Positions 51,070 through 60,273 of a stretch of DNA of 64,000 bases are shown piece by piece (the stretch's first letter is position 1; each line of letters starts with the position of its first letter). A model generated the notes under the pieces. It searched no databases, had not been told where the DNA came from, and worked only from the letters and a program-made list of their open reading frames with translations. This DNA is from Pseudoclavibacter endophyticus (lineage in GTDB: Bacteria > Actinomycetota > Actinomycetes > Actinomycetales > Microbacteriaceae): assembly GCF_008831085.1 (NCBI RefSeq), contig NZ_WBJY01000001.1:248001-312000 (forward strand). Reading direction: 5' to 3'. Both the position numbers and the translations under genes were made by a program.

Positions 51070-52698
51070 CTAAGCGCCCGCGAGGGCGGCGTCGACGATC
51101 GACTTCGCTTCGGCCTGGACCTCGGCCAGGTGACCCGGCCCCTTGAACGACTCCGCGTAGATCTTGTAGACGTCTTCCGTGCCGCTCGGTCGCGCGGCGA
51201 ACCACGCCGACTCGGTGGCGACTTTGACGCCCCCGATCGCGGCGCCGTTGCCGGGCGCGTGCGAGAGCTTGGCGACGATCGGTTCGCCCGCGAGCTCGGT
51301 GGCCGCGATCGCCTCGCCGTCGAGCTTCTTGAGCACGGCCTTCTGCTCGGGCGTGGCGGGCGCGTCGATGCGCTGGTACGCGGGCTCGCCGAACTGCTCC
51401 GTGAGTTCGCGGTAGCGCTGCGACGGCGTCTTGCCCGTGACGGCGATGATCTCGGCCGCCAGCAGGGCGAGCAGGATGCCGTCCTTGTCCGTTGTCCACG
51501 CGGTGCCGTCGAGGCGCAGGAACGACGCTCCGGCCGATTCCTCGCCGCCGAACAGCATCGTGCCGTCGGAAAGCCCCGGAACGAACCACTTGAAGCCGAC
51601 GGGCACCTCGACCAGGTTCCGCCCGAGCGACTCGACGACGCGGTCGATCATCGAGCTCGACACCAGCGTCTTCCCGAGGCCCGCATCGGCCGACCAGCCG
51701 GGGCGGTTCGAGGCGAGGTAGTCGATCGCGACGGCGAGATAGTGATTGGGATTCATGAGGCCGCCGTCGGGCGTGACGATGCCGTGCCGATCGGCGTCGG
51801 CGTCATTGCCCGTCAGCACGTCGTACTCGTCCTTGCGCGCGAGCACCGAGGCCATCGCCGAGGGTGACGACGGATCCATCCGGATCTTGCCGTCCCAGTC
51901 GAGGGTCATGAAGGGCCAGCGCGCGTCGACCTCGGGGTTCACGACGGTGAGGTCGAACCCGTACTCGTTGGCGATCGCCTGCCAGTAACGGACCGCCGAG
52001 CCGCCGAGCGGATCGGCCCCAATGCGCACGCCCGCCCGCCTGATCGCATCCACGTCGATGATGTTCCGCAGGTCGCGCACGTAGTCGCCCATGAAGTCGT
52101 GCCGCTCGACGGCACCGGCGGCCGCGTCGACACGGCGGACGCCGTCGAGCCCGGAAGCGATGAGCGCATTGGCGCGGTCCGCGATCCAGCTCGTCGCGTC
52201 GGTGTCGGCCGGCCCGCCGTGCGGCGGGTTGTACTTGAAGCCGCCATCCTGCGGCGGGTTGTGGCTCGGCGTGATCACGATCCCGTCGGCGACGTCGTCG
52301 TGGCCGGCGGCGTTGTAGCCGATGATCGCATGCGACAGCGCCGGCGTCGGCACCCACGCGTCGTCGAGATCGGCACGCACGCGCACGCCGTTGGCGACGA
52401 GCACCGAGAGCGCCGTCTGCTCAGCCGGCGCACTGAGCGCGTGCGTGTCGCGACCGATGAACAGCGGGCCGGTGATGCCCTGCTCGGCGCGATACTCACA
52501 GATGGCCTGTGTGATGGCGAGGATGTGCGCCTCGTTGAACGAGGTCTTGAGGCTTGATCCCCGGTGTCCCGACGTGCCGAAGGCGACGGCCTGCGCCGGA
52601 TCGCTCGGGTCGGGCGCCAGTTCCGTATAGGCCCGCAGGAGGGCGTCGACGTCGATGAGGTCTTCGGGCGTGGCAACGGTTCCGGCGCGCTCGTGCAT
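51070..52698 (-). CDS. pgm: Phosphoglucomutase, alpha-D-glucose phosphate specific
   Basis: This 542-residue enzyme interconverts glucose 1- and 6-phosphate. It has [12 protein letters not shown] near residue 38, the phosphoserine loop [23 protein letters not shown] near residue 140, the metal loop [10 protein letters not shown] near residue 300 and the sugar-binding loop GGEESAG near residue 385. The long form with the N-terminal GTSGHRG matches bacterial Pgm. The ATG at 52698 is chosen because AAGACT lies 6 nt upstream on the minus strand; a frame extending 53 residues further would run into pheA. Confidence 0.96.
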   Translation of the reverse strand: MHERAGTVATPEDLIDVDALLRAYTELAPDPSDPAQAVAFGTSGHRGSSLKTSFNEAHILAITQAICEYRAEQGITGPLFIGRDTHALSAPAEQTALSVLVANGVRVRADLDDAWVPTPALSHAIIGYNAAGHDDVADGIVITPSHNPPQDGGFKYNPPHGGPADTDATSWIADRANALIASGLDGVRRVDAAAGAVERHDFMGDYVRDLRNIIDVDAIRRAGVRIGADPLGGSAVRYWQAIANEYGFDLTVVNPEVDARWPFMTLDWDGKIRMDPSSPSAMASVLARKDEYDVLTGNDADADRHGIVTPDGGLMNPNHYLAVAIDYLASNRPGWSADAGLGKTLVSSSMIDRVVESLGRNLVEVPVGFKWFVPGLSDGTMLFGGEESAGASFLRLDGTAWTTDKDGILLALLAAEIIAVTGKTPSQRYRELTEQFGEPAYQRIDAPATPEQKAVLKKLDGEAIAATELAGEPIVAKLSHAPGNGAAIGGVKVATESAWFAARPSGTEDVYKIYAESFKGPGHLAEVQAEAKSIVDAALAGA

Positions 52699-52704
52699 GC
52701 GCTC

Positions 52705-52710
52705 AGTCTT
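52705..52710 (-). promoter_or_regulatory. Leaderless-type -10 of pgm
   Basis: On the minus strand AAGACT lies 6 nt before the ATG at 52698, inside the 36-bp gap shared with pheA. Confidence 0.45.
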
Positions 52711-52722
52711 CCATCTGCGCCC

Positions 52723-52728
52723 TAAACT
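52723..52728 (+). promoter_or_regulatory. Leaderless-type -10 of pheA
   Basis: TAAACT lies 6 nt before the ATG at 52735. It is 12 bp from the opposing pgm -10, so the two promoters overlap. Confidence 0.6.
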
Positions 52729-52734
52729 AAGCCA

Positions 52735-53709
52735 ATGCCCGCGACGCACGACGAACGCAGCGGCGATCCAGCCGCCGAGACCATTTCCTACCTCGGTCCC
52801 GCCGGCACCTTCACCGAGGCGGCGCTCCGCGTCGCCCCGCAGGCGCGCGGGCACCACTGGAAGCCGGTCAACAACGTCGGCGAAGCACTTGCCGACGTGA
52901 CGGCCGGCCGCAGCCGAGCGGCCATGATCGCCATCGAGAACAGCATCGAGGGCGGCGTGACGGCATCACAGGATGCGCTTGCCGCCATCCCGGGGCTCCG
53001 CATCGAGGGGGAGTTCGTCGTCCCGATCCGCTTCTCGCTCGCCGTGCGCCCGGGCACGATGCTGGTCGACGTGCGCACGATCGCCGCGCACCCCGTCGCC
53101 TATGGCCAGTGCCGCCGCTGGCTGGGCGCCAACGTGCCCGGCCACACGCACCTGCCCGCTGCCTCCAACATCGCGAGCGCCGCTGCGCTGTTCCCCGATG
53201 ACGGTGACGAACGCGCACCGGCCGACGCCGCGATCACGCCGCCGACGATCCGCGACTACGTCGACGTCGAGGTGATCGCCGACGGGCTCGAAGACAACTC
53301 GACGGCGCGCACGCGCTTCGCGCTGGTCGGCATGCGGCGCACCGTGCCACCGCGCACGGGGGCCGACAAGACGAGCCTCATCGTCGAGCTGCCGGACGAA
53401 CGGCCGGGTGCACTGATGGACATGCTCGAGCAGTTCGCGACGCGCGGCGTCAACCTCTCGATGATCGCGTCGCGCCCCATCCCGGAGCGGCCGGGCTCCT
53501 ACCGCTTCGTCATGGACCTCGACGGACACGTCGACGACGCGCGCGTCGCCGACGCCCTCCGCGGCCTTCGCCGGTTCAGCCCGCACGTGATCTTCCTCGG
53601 CTCCTATCCACGCGCCGACGGTGCCCCCGTCGATGTCTCGAGCGCCTACACCGACGCGCACTACGCCGAGGCCGACGCCTGGTTCCGCGGCCTCGTGGAT
53701 CGCGAATAA
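52735..53709 (+). CDS. pheA: Prephenate dehydratase
   Basis: This 324-residue enzyme turns prephenate into phenylpyruvate for phenylalanine synthesis. It has an N-terminal periplasmic-binding-like catalytic domain ([25 protein letters not shown] and the catalytic [12 protein letters not shown] near residue 195, containing the TRF motif) and a C-terminal ACT domain for Phe feedback ([26 protein letters not shown]). No chorismate mutase domain is fused. Confidence 0.96.
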   Translation: MPATHDERSGDPAAETISYLGPAGTFTEAALRVAPQARGHHWKPVNNVGEALADVTAGRSRAAMIAIENSIEGGVTASQDALAAIPGLRIEGEFVVPIRFSLAVRPGTMLVDVRTIAAHPVAYGQCRRWLGANVPGHTHLPAASNIASAAALFPDDGDERAPADAAITPPTIRDYVDVEVIADGLEDNSTARTRFALVGMRRTVPPRTGADKTSLIVELPDERPGALMDMLEQFATRGVNLSMIASRPIPERPGSYRFVMDLDGHVDDARVADALRGLRRFSPHVIFLGSYPRADGAPVDVSSAYTDAHYAEADAWFRGLVDRE

Positions 53710-53776
53710 TCCACGTCGTCAACCCGAAGGATGAGATTCACGAACATTCATCGACCTCCAAGGCTCGTGTCGGAAG

Positions 53777-53791
53777 GGATGCGTAGCATCC
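53777..53791 (+). terminator. Possible hairpin after pheA
   Basis: GGATGC-GTA-GCATCC is a 6-bp stem 68 bp after the pheA stop. A second stem (GCGCCGCG/CGCGGCGC, 53834-53860) lies further on. Either could end the pheA transcript. The rest of 53710-53952 shows nothing clear. Confidence 0.35.
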
Positions 53792-53952
53792 GACAAGGCT
53801 GACCAGTACGCCATCTGGAGTGGCCACGCAGGAGCGCCGCGAGGCTACGCCCCGCGGCGCAAGGGGGTTGGCGCGCGTCGCTCCCGCGACCCGTGACGAC
53901 CGGCCGGCGGCAGCAGGTGCGCCGGTAACGATGATTCGGAAGCCGGTGACAT

Positions 53953-55674
53953 ATGGACAACGAGATTCCTCTCGGAGCGCGTACTCGCCCTTACCGTTTC
54001 TTCGAGATCGTCCCCGCGGCCCTCAGTCTCGGGGGCTTTGTCGTGTTGGGCACGCTTTCCGTCGTTGCCCCCGTATGGGCCGGTGTCTTCGTGCTGGTCG
54101 TCGTCGGCTACATGTTCGTGAAGGGTGTTCGCCTGGGGGTGCACGCAATCCGGGGCTCGGCCAACATGCGCGCCACCATGCGCGTGCCGTGGCACCAGCG
54201 TCTCGCCGAGCTCGAGCGCGCGCAGCGTGGCGGCGGGCTGGCGACCGGGGAGTCGGTCGAGGCCCACCGCATCGGCGAGCACCTCGACAACCTTCGCCTT
54301 ATATCCGGGGCGCCCGATGCTTACCCCAACGTCGGCGGCCTCTACAACGCGGTCATCGTGCCCGCATACAACGAGTCGTTCGACCTGATCGCGCCGACCA
54401 TGCAGTCGCTCATCGACACGACGTTCGACAACGACCGGCTCATCGTGGTCTTCGCCTACGAGGCGCGCGGCGGCGTCGAGATGCAGCGCACGGCCGAGCG
54501 CCTCGAGCGTATGTACGGTCACCGCTTCGCGTCGTTTCAGCTCGTGCAGCATCCGGCGGACCAGCCCGGCGAGGTGCCGGGCAAGGGCGCCAACATCACG
54601 TACGCGGCACGGCGGCTGCGCGACTGGCTTGACCTGCAGGGCATCGGCTACGACCGCGTTATCGTGACTTCACTCGACTGCGACAACCGTCCGCATCCCG
54701 CCTATTTCGACCTGGTCACCTACGAGTATGTGCTGCGCTCCGACCGCAAGCGCCTGTCGTTCCAGCCCATCTCGATCTTCACCAACAACATCTGGGACGC
54801 CCCCGCACCGAGCCGCGTCATCGCCAGCGGAAACTCGATCTGGAACATCGTCTCGTCGCTTCGCCCGCGCGCCCTTCGCAACTTCGCCTCGCACGCGCAG
54901 CCGATGGATGCCCTGGTCGAGATGGACTTCTGGAGCACCCGAACGATCGTCGAGGACGGGCACCAATACTGGCGCAGCTGGTTCCACTTCGATGGTGACT
55001 ACCGGGTCGTGAGCGTTCCCGTGCCGATCTACCAGGACGTCGTGCTCGCCGAGACGTTCTGGCGCACCATGAAAGCCCAGCTCAGCCAGTTGCGGCGGTG
55101 GGCGTACGGGGCGTCGGATGTGCCGTTCGTGGCCGTGCGCGTGTTGAGCCGGCGACGTCGAGTTCGCCTCGGTGAAGGCCTCTTCAAGCTTGTGCAGCTG
55201 CTCGAGAGCCACGTCACGCTCAGTTGTGTCGCCCTCATCATCATGTGCGGCCCGTGGGTGCCACTCGTGGTCAACGGGTTCGATAGGAACCTGCCCGCCT
55301 TCGTCGTGGGGCTTCCCTTCATCGTCGGCACGGTGCAGCAGTTTGCAATGTTGCTGCTGATCATCTCGATCTGGGTGTCGATGACCCTGTTGCCGGCACG
55401 CCCCGAGCGCGTCGCCCCCATCCGCACGCTGTTCATGGTGGTGCAGTGGGTGCTGTTTCCCGTCACGACGATCCTCTTCAACGCGTCGAGCGCGATCATC
55501 TCGCAGTCGCAGCTCGCGATCGGGAAGTACCGCGAGGTGTTCGTCGTGACCGAGAAGTTCGCCGTCGTACCGGTCGCCGCCACGGCGACGGCCACTGCCC
55601 CCGCCACCGGGCCGATCGCCGTCGAAGACGCGTTGGCGGGCCCGACCGGCGCCGCGGAGCGCAGCGCCGCCTAG
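53953..55674 (+). CDS. Membrane-embedded processive GT2 glycosyltransferase
   Basis: This 573-residue protein has two N-terminal helices (about 17-55), a cytoplasmic GT-A domain and about four C-terminal helices. GT2 motifs are VIVPAYNES near residue 136, the Asp-rich SLDCDNRPHP near residue 240 and the processivity motif Q379-L-R-R-W. The layout is that of cellulose/hyaluronan synthase-like polymerases that extrude a polysaccharide or glycolipid. The acceptor is unknown and no export partners are adjacent. GGAAG 14 nt before the ATG is a weak ribosome site. The last 30 residues are Ala/Thr-rich. Confidence 0.88.
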   Translation: MDNEIPLGARTRPYRFFEIVPAALSLGGFVVLGTLSVVAPVWAGVFVLVVVGYMFVKGVRLGVHAIRGSANMRATMRVPWHQRLAELERAQRGGGLATGESVEAHRIGEHLDNLRLISGAPDAYPNVGGLYNAVIVPAYNESFDLIAPTMQSLIDTTFDNDRLIVVFAYEARGGVEMQRTAERLERMYGHRFASFQLVQHPADQPGEVPGKGANITYAARRLRDWLDLQGIGYDRVIVTSLDCDNRPHPAYFDLVTYEYVLRSDRKRLSFQPISIFTNNIWDAPAPSRVIASGNSIWNIVSSLRPRALRNFASHAQPMDALVEMDFWSTRTIVEDGHQYWRSWFHFDGDYRVVSVPVPIYQDVVLAETFWRTMKAQLSQLRRWAYGASDVPFVAVRVLSRRRRVRLGEGLFKLVQLLESHVTLSCVALIIMCGPWVPLVVNGFDRNLPAFVVGLPFIVGTVQQFAMLLLIISIWVSMTLLPARPERVAPIRTLFMVVQWVLFPVTTILFNASSAIISQSQLAIGKYREVFVVTEKFAVVPVAATATATAPATGPIAVEDALAGPTGAAERSAA

Positions 55675-55738
55675 GCGTCCGCGACGCCGCGCGGTGCTCC
55701 GTGAGCGCGCCGCGCGGCGTTGCGCGCGCCCCGGCCTT

Positions 55739-55787
55739 CATGCAGGCCGAACCTCATGCAGGTTGAACTGCTCAACATCGTGCAGTT
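55739..55787 (+). promoter_or_regulatory. Direct and inverted repeats upstream of the NTF2-like gene
   Basis: A 14-bp direct repeat CATGCAGGYYGAAC occurs at 55739-55752 and 55756-55769 (17-bp period). Overlapping it is an inverted repeat, AACTGC at 55766-55771 and GCAGTT at 55782-55787. Tandem sites one and a half turns apart suggest a regulator-binding region. The gap 55675-55880 has no gene. Confidence 0.45.
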
Positions 55788-55880
55788 GCTCAGCGTGGAG
55801 CGAATCGAGCAGCCGGGGCCGGCGCTCCTGACCACCGCACCGGCACGAGCCGTGTCATCGCAATGACGAAAGGAACACGC

Positions 55881-56273
55881 ATGACCATCACAACTGAGAA
55901 ATCGAAGGAGATCGTGCTCGCCTTCTACGAGCGCTACAACGCGCGCGACGTCGAGGGGGCCGTCTCGTACCTCGGCGAGACCTACATGCAGCACAATCCG
56001 TGGGTGACGGATGGTCCGGAGGGCTTTCGGCGCTTCGTCACGTTCCTGCGCGACAATTTTCCCGACGGCCGCAATGAGGTGAAGCGCGTCATCGCAGAAC
56101 ACGACATCGTGTGCCTGCACGTCCACTCGCGCCGCGTCCCGGGCGAGACGGGCCGGGCGATCATGGACGTCTTCCGCGTCGACGAGCGCGGCAAAATCGT
56201 CGAGCACTGGGACGTCATCCAGGCGATCCCTGACAACATCTATCCGCCCGTCAACGACAACGGCTACTTCTGA
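55881..56273 (+). CDS. NTF2/SnoaL-like protein
   Basis: This 130-residue protein has the cone-shaped SnoaL fold pattern: a helix (KEIVLAFYERYNARDVEGAVSYLGETYMQHNP), then strands with VCLHVHSRR, and a last strand GKIVEHWDVIQAIPD. The family includes cyclases, isomerases and proteins of unknown role. The ATG at 55881 is chosen because AAAGGAA lies 6 nt upstream; an ATG at 55863 would overlap that site. Its 3' end overlaps the convergent lipid kinase gene by 10 bp. Confidence 0.85.
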   Translation: MTITTEKSKEIVLAFYERYNARDVEGAVSYLGETYMQHNPWVTDGPEGFRRFVTFLRDNFPDGRNEVKRVIAEHDIVCLHVHSRRVPGETGRAIMDVFRVDERGKIVEHWDVIQAIPDNIYPPVNDNGYF

Positions 56274-57808
56274 GCGGGTTCCTTCCGGGGATCGCCGACG
56301 GCGGCAAGCCCCGCCGACTCTGCCGGTTCCGTGATGGCGTCGCGAGCGGCCTCGGCGGCGTCGCCCGCGGCGGTACTGACCGTCGACGCGCCCTCGGCGA
56401 CCGCGGTGCCGACCGTCGACGCGCCCTCGGCGACCGCGGTGCCGACCGTCGACGCGCCCTCGGCGACCGCGGTGCCGACCGTCGACGCGCCCTCGGCGAC
56501 CGCGGTGCCGACCGTCGACGCGCCCTCCGCGACGGCGGTACCGACCGCGTCGGCGCCCTCGGTGACTGCCTCGTTCGTCGCCCGCGCAGCCGTGCTCAGG
56601 CGGGATCTGGCCCGGGCCATCCGCCTCCGCATCCGTCGCCGTTGCAGGTCAGACCGCGCGACGACCTCGTCGAGGAGCAGCCGCTGGCGACTCGCCTTGC
56701 CCGTCGGCGTGCGGACCGTGAGGGCGAGTGGCTGGACCTGCAGGCGCGCCGCGACGATCTCGCCGACGGCCTCGCCATCGATCTCGAACTCTTGCGGGCC
56801 CGACGTGAGCCGGAAGACGACCTCGGCGCCCTGCTCGTACCGCAGGGCGCGGATGTCCCGGGAGCGGCCGAAGACCGTTCGGCCGCTCTGCTGATGGCTG
56901 CGAGCGACGAGTGTCTGCCACGAAATGCGAGCCCAGACCTTGACCCAGCCGAGCAACCCCCTCGGACGCAGGACGCACATGTCGAGCAGCCCGTCATCGG
57001 TCGACGCGTCGGGCAGCAGCATCATGCCACCGGGCATGAGCCCGCAGTTGCCGACCATGATGCTCTGCGCACGGACCGGGTGCGAATGGTCGACACCGAC
57101 GCGCACGCGTGCCGTGAAATGCGCGCCCGCCCTGATCGAGCGCACGATGCCGGTCAGGTAGGCGAGCCAGCCAACCTTCCTCTTCAGACCGGAGGGCGTG
57201 TTGGCGATCATGCCGGCGTCGATACCGACCCCGCCGAGCACCGTGAAGACGAAGTCCTCGCGCGTGCCGTCGGGGCGCTCAGCGGTCGCCAGGCCCGTGT
57301 CGATACGCGCGTCATTGCCGGCGAACGCGGTCTCGACTGCGGCCGCGACGTTGTTCACATCGATGCCGAGGTTCCGCGCGAGGAGGTTGCCCGTGCCCGC
57401 CGGCACGATCCCGAGCGGTATGCCGGTGTTCTGCAGCGTCGCAGCGACCGCGCGAACCGTGCCGTCACCCCCCGCCGCGATCACCAGGTCGGGCTTTGGC
57501 GGGTGCGTGACGTCGTCGACGGCGGCCTCGCTCTCGGCGGCAGCATTCTCGGCGCGGGGCGGTTCGCCGTCCGTGTCGTCGTCGTCGTGCGGGCCGTCAC
57601 CGCCGGCGGGGTGGAAGCCGAGTGCCTCTCGGGCCAGGGCATCACCCAGTCGTTCCGGCGTCGTCTCGTACCAGGCTGACTCGTGCCACCCGTAGCGACG
57701 TTCCGCGGCTCGCACCGCCGAGTGGAGGGCGTCCATATCGACTTTGCCCGGATGCGCGATGATCGCTGCTCGGGGGGCGTTGCCAGTGGGCTGCGGGTCA
57801 TTCGGCAC
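56264..57808 (-). CDS. Diacylglycerol/sphingosine kinase-like lipid kinase with repeat tail
   Basis: This 514-residue protein has the DAGK catalytic domain with the ATP loop [15 protein letters not shown] near residue 110, [15 protein letters not shown] near residue 137 and the C-terminal beta-sandwich [10 protein letters not shown] charged insert of about 45 residues (residues 67-105) precedes the ATP loop. The last 100 residues include five 11-residue repeats (consensus [11 protein letters not shown]), perhaps an amphipathic surface segment. It should phosphorylate diacylglycerol or a related lipid at the membrane. GAGGGG lies 7 nt before the ATG. Confidence 0.9.
   Translation of the reverse strand: MPNDPQPTGNAPRAAIIAHPGKVDMDALHSAVRAAERRYGWHESAWYETTPERLGDALAREALGFHPAGGDGPHDDDDTDGEPPRAENAAAESEAAVDDVTHPPKPDLVIAAGGDGTVRAVAATLQNTGIPLGIVPAGTGNLLARNLGIDVNNVAAAVETAFAGNDARIDTGLATAERPDGTREDFVFTVLGGVGIDAGMIANTPSGLKRKVGWLAYLTGIVRSIRAGAHFTARVRVGVDHSHPVRAQSIMVGNCGLMPGGMMLLPDASTDDGLLDMCVLRPRGLLGWVKVWARISWQTLVARSHQQSGRTVFGRSRDIRALRYEQGAEVVFRLTSGPQEFEIDGEAVGEIVAARLQVQPLALTVRTPTGKASRQRLLLDEVVARSDLQRRRMRRRMARARSRLSTAARATNEAVTEGADAVGTAVAEGASTVGTAVAEGASTVGTAVAEGASTVGTAVAEGASTVGTAVAEGASTVSTAAGDAAEAARDAITEPAESAGLAAVGDPRKEPAQK
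56382..56546 (-). repeat. Five 33-bp in-frame repeats in the lipid kinase gene
   Basis: Units begin at 56382, 56415, 56448, 56481 and 56514. The first four are identical in DNA and the fifth differs at a few positions, indicating recent expansion. Each encodes 11 residues. Confidence 0.95.
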
Positions 57809-57927
57809 CCCTCAAGAGTACGTTGACGCGCATGCGAGCGCGCCGCACGACGGGCGGCCCCTGCTGCGGCCCTGCTGCCGTCCGTCCCTCCAGGGGAGCA
57901 CGCAGCAGCCCCGTTGCGACGGGCCGT

Positions 57928-57933
57928 TACCAT
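57928..57933 (+). promoter_or_regulatory. Leaderless-type -10 of serS
   Basis: TACCAT lies 6 nt before the GTG at 57940. Confidence 0.55.
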
Positions 57934-57939
57934 TCACGT

Positions 57940-59205
57940 GTGATCGACCCCCAAGTGCTCCGAGACAATCCCGACCAGGTGCGGCGATCGCAGGCCGCAC
58001 GCGGCAACGATCCCGCGCTCGTCGAGGCCGCGATCGAGGCCGACGCGCGGCGCCGCGCCGCGATCAGCGACTACGAGTCGCTTCGTGCCGAGCAGAACGC
58101 CGCGTCGAAGCGTGTCGCCGCCGCGTCGAAGGAGGACAAGCCCGCGATCCTGGCCGAGGTGAAGGAGCTGGCTGGCCGCGTCAAGACTGCTGAGCAAGCT
58201 GCGAAAGACGCCGACCACGCATCCGCGGAAGCCCTTGGGCGCATTCAGAACCTCATCATCGAGGGCATTCCCGAAGGCGGGGAGGAGAACTTCGCCACGC
58301 TCAAGGTCGTCGGCGAGAAGCCGGCGTTCGACTTCGACGTGCGCGACCACCTCGAGATCGGCGAGGGGCTGCGGGCGATCGACGTGAAGCGGGGCACGAA
58401 GGTGTCGGGCGCTCGGTTCTACTACCTGCGCGGCATCGGCGCCCGCCTCGAGCTCGCCCTCATGACGATGGCGCTCGACAAGGCGCTCGCCAACGGCTTC
58501 ACGATGCTCACGACACCGACGCTCGTGAAGCCCGAGATTATGGCCGGCACTGGATTCCTCGGCGAGCACGCCGACGAGGTGTACTTCGTGCCCGGCCAAG
58601 ACCTCTACCTCACCGGAACGAGCGAGGTGGCGCTCGCCGGCTACCACGCCGACGAGATCATCGACGTGGCGGACGGTCCCGTCCGGTACGCGGGATGGTC
58701 GACCTGTTACCGGTCGGAGGCCGGTTCATACGGCAAAGACACGCGCGGCATCATCCGCGTGCACCAGTTCAACAAGCTGGAGATGTTCTCGTACTGCGAC
58801 CCGGCTGAAGCCGAGGCCGAACACGAGCGGCTGCTGGGCTGGCAGGAGGAGATGCTCCAGGAACTCGGGCTCCACTACCGGGTCATCGACACGGCGGCCG
58901 GCGATCTCGGCTCGAGCGCGGCACGGAAGTTCGACATCGAGGCGTGGGTGCCGACGCAGGGCGCCTATCGCGAGCTCACGAGCACGTCGAACTGCACGAC
59001 CTTCCAGGCACGCCGCCTGCAGACACGGTTCCGCGGCGAGTCGGGCAAGACCGCGCCCGTCGCCACCCTGAACGGCACGCTCGCGACGACCCGCTGGCTC
59101 GTGGCCATTCTCGAGACGCACCAGCGCGCCGACGGGTCGGTCGTCATCCCAGCGTCGCTGCGCCCCTACCTCGGGGGACTCGAGGTCGCCGAGGTCACGG
59201 CATGA
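57940..59205 (+). CDS. serS: Seryl-tRNA synthetase
   Basis: This 421-residue class II synthetase has the N-terminal coiled-coil arm that grips the long tRNA-Ser variable arm (residues of about 30-100), class II motif 2 ([22 protein letters not shown]) and motif 3 ([15 protein letters not shown]). The start beginning [14 protein letters not shown] is the family's usual N-terminus and fits the -10 just upstream. Both serine tRNA genes in this window lie within 4 kb downstream. The next gene overlaps its stop. Confidence 0.97.
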   Translation: MIDPQVLRDNPDQVRRSQAARGNDPALVEAAIEADARRRAAISDYESLRAEQNAASKRVAAASKEDKPAILAEVKELAGRVKTAEQAAKDADHASAEALGRIQNLIIEGIPEGGEENFATLKVVGEKPAFDFDVRDHLEIGEGLRAIDVKRGTKVSGARFYYLRGIGARLELALMTMALDKALANGFTMLTTPTLVKPEIMAGTGFLGEHADEVYFVPGQDLYLTGTSEVALAGYHADEIIDVADGPVRYAGWSTCYRSEAGSYGKDTRGIIRVHQFNKLEMFSYCDPAEAEAEHERLLGWQEEMLQELGLHYRVIDTAAGDLGSSAARKFDIEAWVPTQGAYRELTSTSNCTTFQARRLQTRFRGESGKTAPVATLNGTLATTRWLVAILETHQRADGSVVIPASLRPYLGGLEVAEVTA

Positions 59206-60011
59206 GTCTGGCCGATCGCCTGCTCATCGCCCTCGACATCGATGGCACGATCCTCGATCACGACGGCACGATTCCCCACGCCACGCACGAACAGGTCGAG
59301 CGGTTGCGCGGCGAGGGGCACGAGATCATGCTCGCCACCGGGCGCTCGGCGGCCGACACCCTGCCGATCCACCGGCGGCTCGGGCTCGACTCGCGATTCG
59401 TCGTCAGCGCCAATGGGGCGACCGTGCTCGAACGCGACCCCGCGGCCGACGACGGCTACTCGCGCCGGTGGGTCGAGACCTTCGATCCCCATGACGTGCT
59501 GCTGCGCTTGCGCGATGGTCTGCGCGGGGCCATGTACGCCGTCGAGAGCGCCGAGGGCGTCTTTCGCTACAACGGGCGATTTCCCGACGGCTCGTTCGAG
59601 GCCTCTGGCCGCGAGGTGTCATTCGAGGAGTTGCTCGAACAGCCGGTGCAGCGACTCGTGGTCGTCGCCCCCGACCAGACGACGGAGGAGTTCGCGTCGG
59701 CGGTCGAGGCGATCGGCCTGCATCATGTGAGCTATTCGGTCGGCTGGACCAACTGGCTCGACATCGCCCCCAACGGCGTCAACAAGGGCACGGCGCTCGA
59801 GCGCGTGCGGGCCGCCCACGAGATCCCGCGCGACCGCGTCGTCGTGGCCGGCGACGGCCGCAACGACATCGAGATGCTGCGTTGGGCTGGGGAGTTCGGC
59901 ACGGCGATCGTCATGGGCGGCTCGCCGCAAGACGTCATCGACGCCGGCACCACGCTGGCCGGCAGTTTCCACAATGACGGTCTCGGGCGGGCGCTCGCCG
60001 CACTCGAGTGA
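59202..60011 (+). CDS. HAD superfamily (Cof-type) phosphatase
   Basis: This 269-residue protein has HAD motif I ([15 protein letters not shown], Asp nucleophile near residue 11), a lysine region ([13 protein letters not shown]) and motif IV ([14 protein letters not shown]). The large C2-type cap between motifs marks the Cof branch, which dephosphorylates sugar phosphates or cofactors. The ATG overlaps the serS stop by 4 bp, a frequent pairing in actinobacteria. Confidence 0.92.
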   Translation: MSLADRLLIALDIDGTILDHDGTIPHATHEQVERLRGEGHEIMLATGRSAADTLPIHRRLGLDSRFVVSANGATVLERDPAADDGYSRRWVETFDPHDVLLRLRDGLRGAMYAVESAEGVFRYNGRFPDGSFEASGREVSFEELLEQPVQRLVVVAPDQTTEEFASAVEAIGLHHVSYSVGWTNWLDIAPNGVNKGTALERVRAAHEIPRDRVVVAGDGRNDIEMLRWAGEFGTAIVMGGSPQDVIDAGTTLAGSFHNDGLGRALAALE

Positions 60012-60126
60012 CGCGCCCGTGATCGGATGCACGTCCGTCGTGCGTGCGCTCCCGGGCGAATCCGTCAGTTACGATATTCATCACCGAGCACACAGGAACG
60101 ATATGAAATCGTTGCGTTCGGTTTTC

Positions 60127-60211
60127 GGAGGGCTGTCCGAGCGGCCGATGGAGCTGGTCTTGAAAACCAGTGGGTAGCAATGCCTCGTGGGTTCGAATCC
60201 CACGCCCTCCG
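60127..60211 (+). tRNA. tRNA-Ser (anticodon UGA)
   Basis: The 85-nt sequence has a 7-bp acceptor stem (GGAGGGC with GCCCTCC), discriminator G, a long variable arm typical of serine tRNAs, T-loop GGTTCGAATCC and an anticodon loop with TGA. CCA is not encoded. It lies 115 bp after the HAD gene. Confidence 0.95.
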
Positions 60212-60273
60212 CGCATCCAGTCAGCCCCCCAGCACGCCTGGCATCCGCGCATCCAGAAGGAGGATCGACGCAC

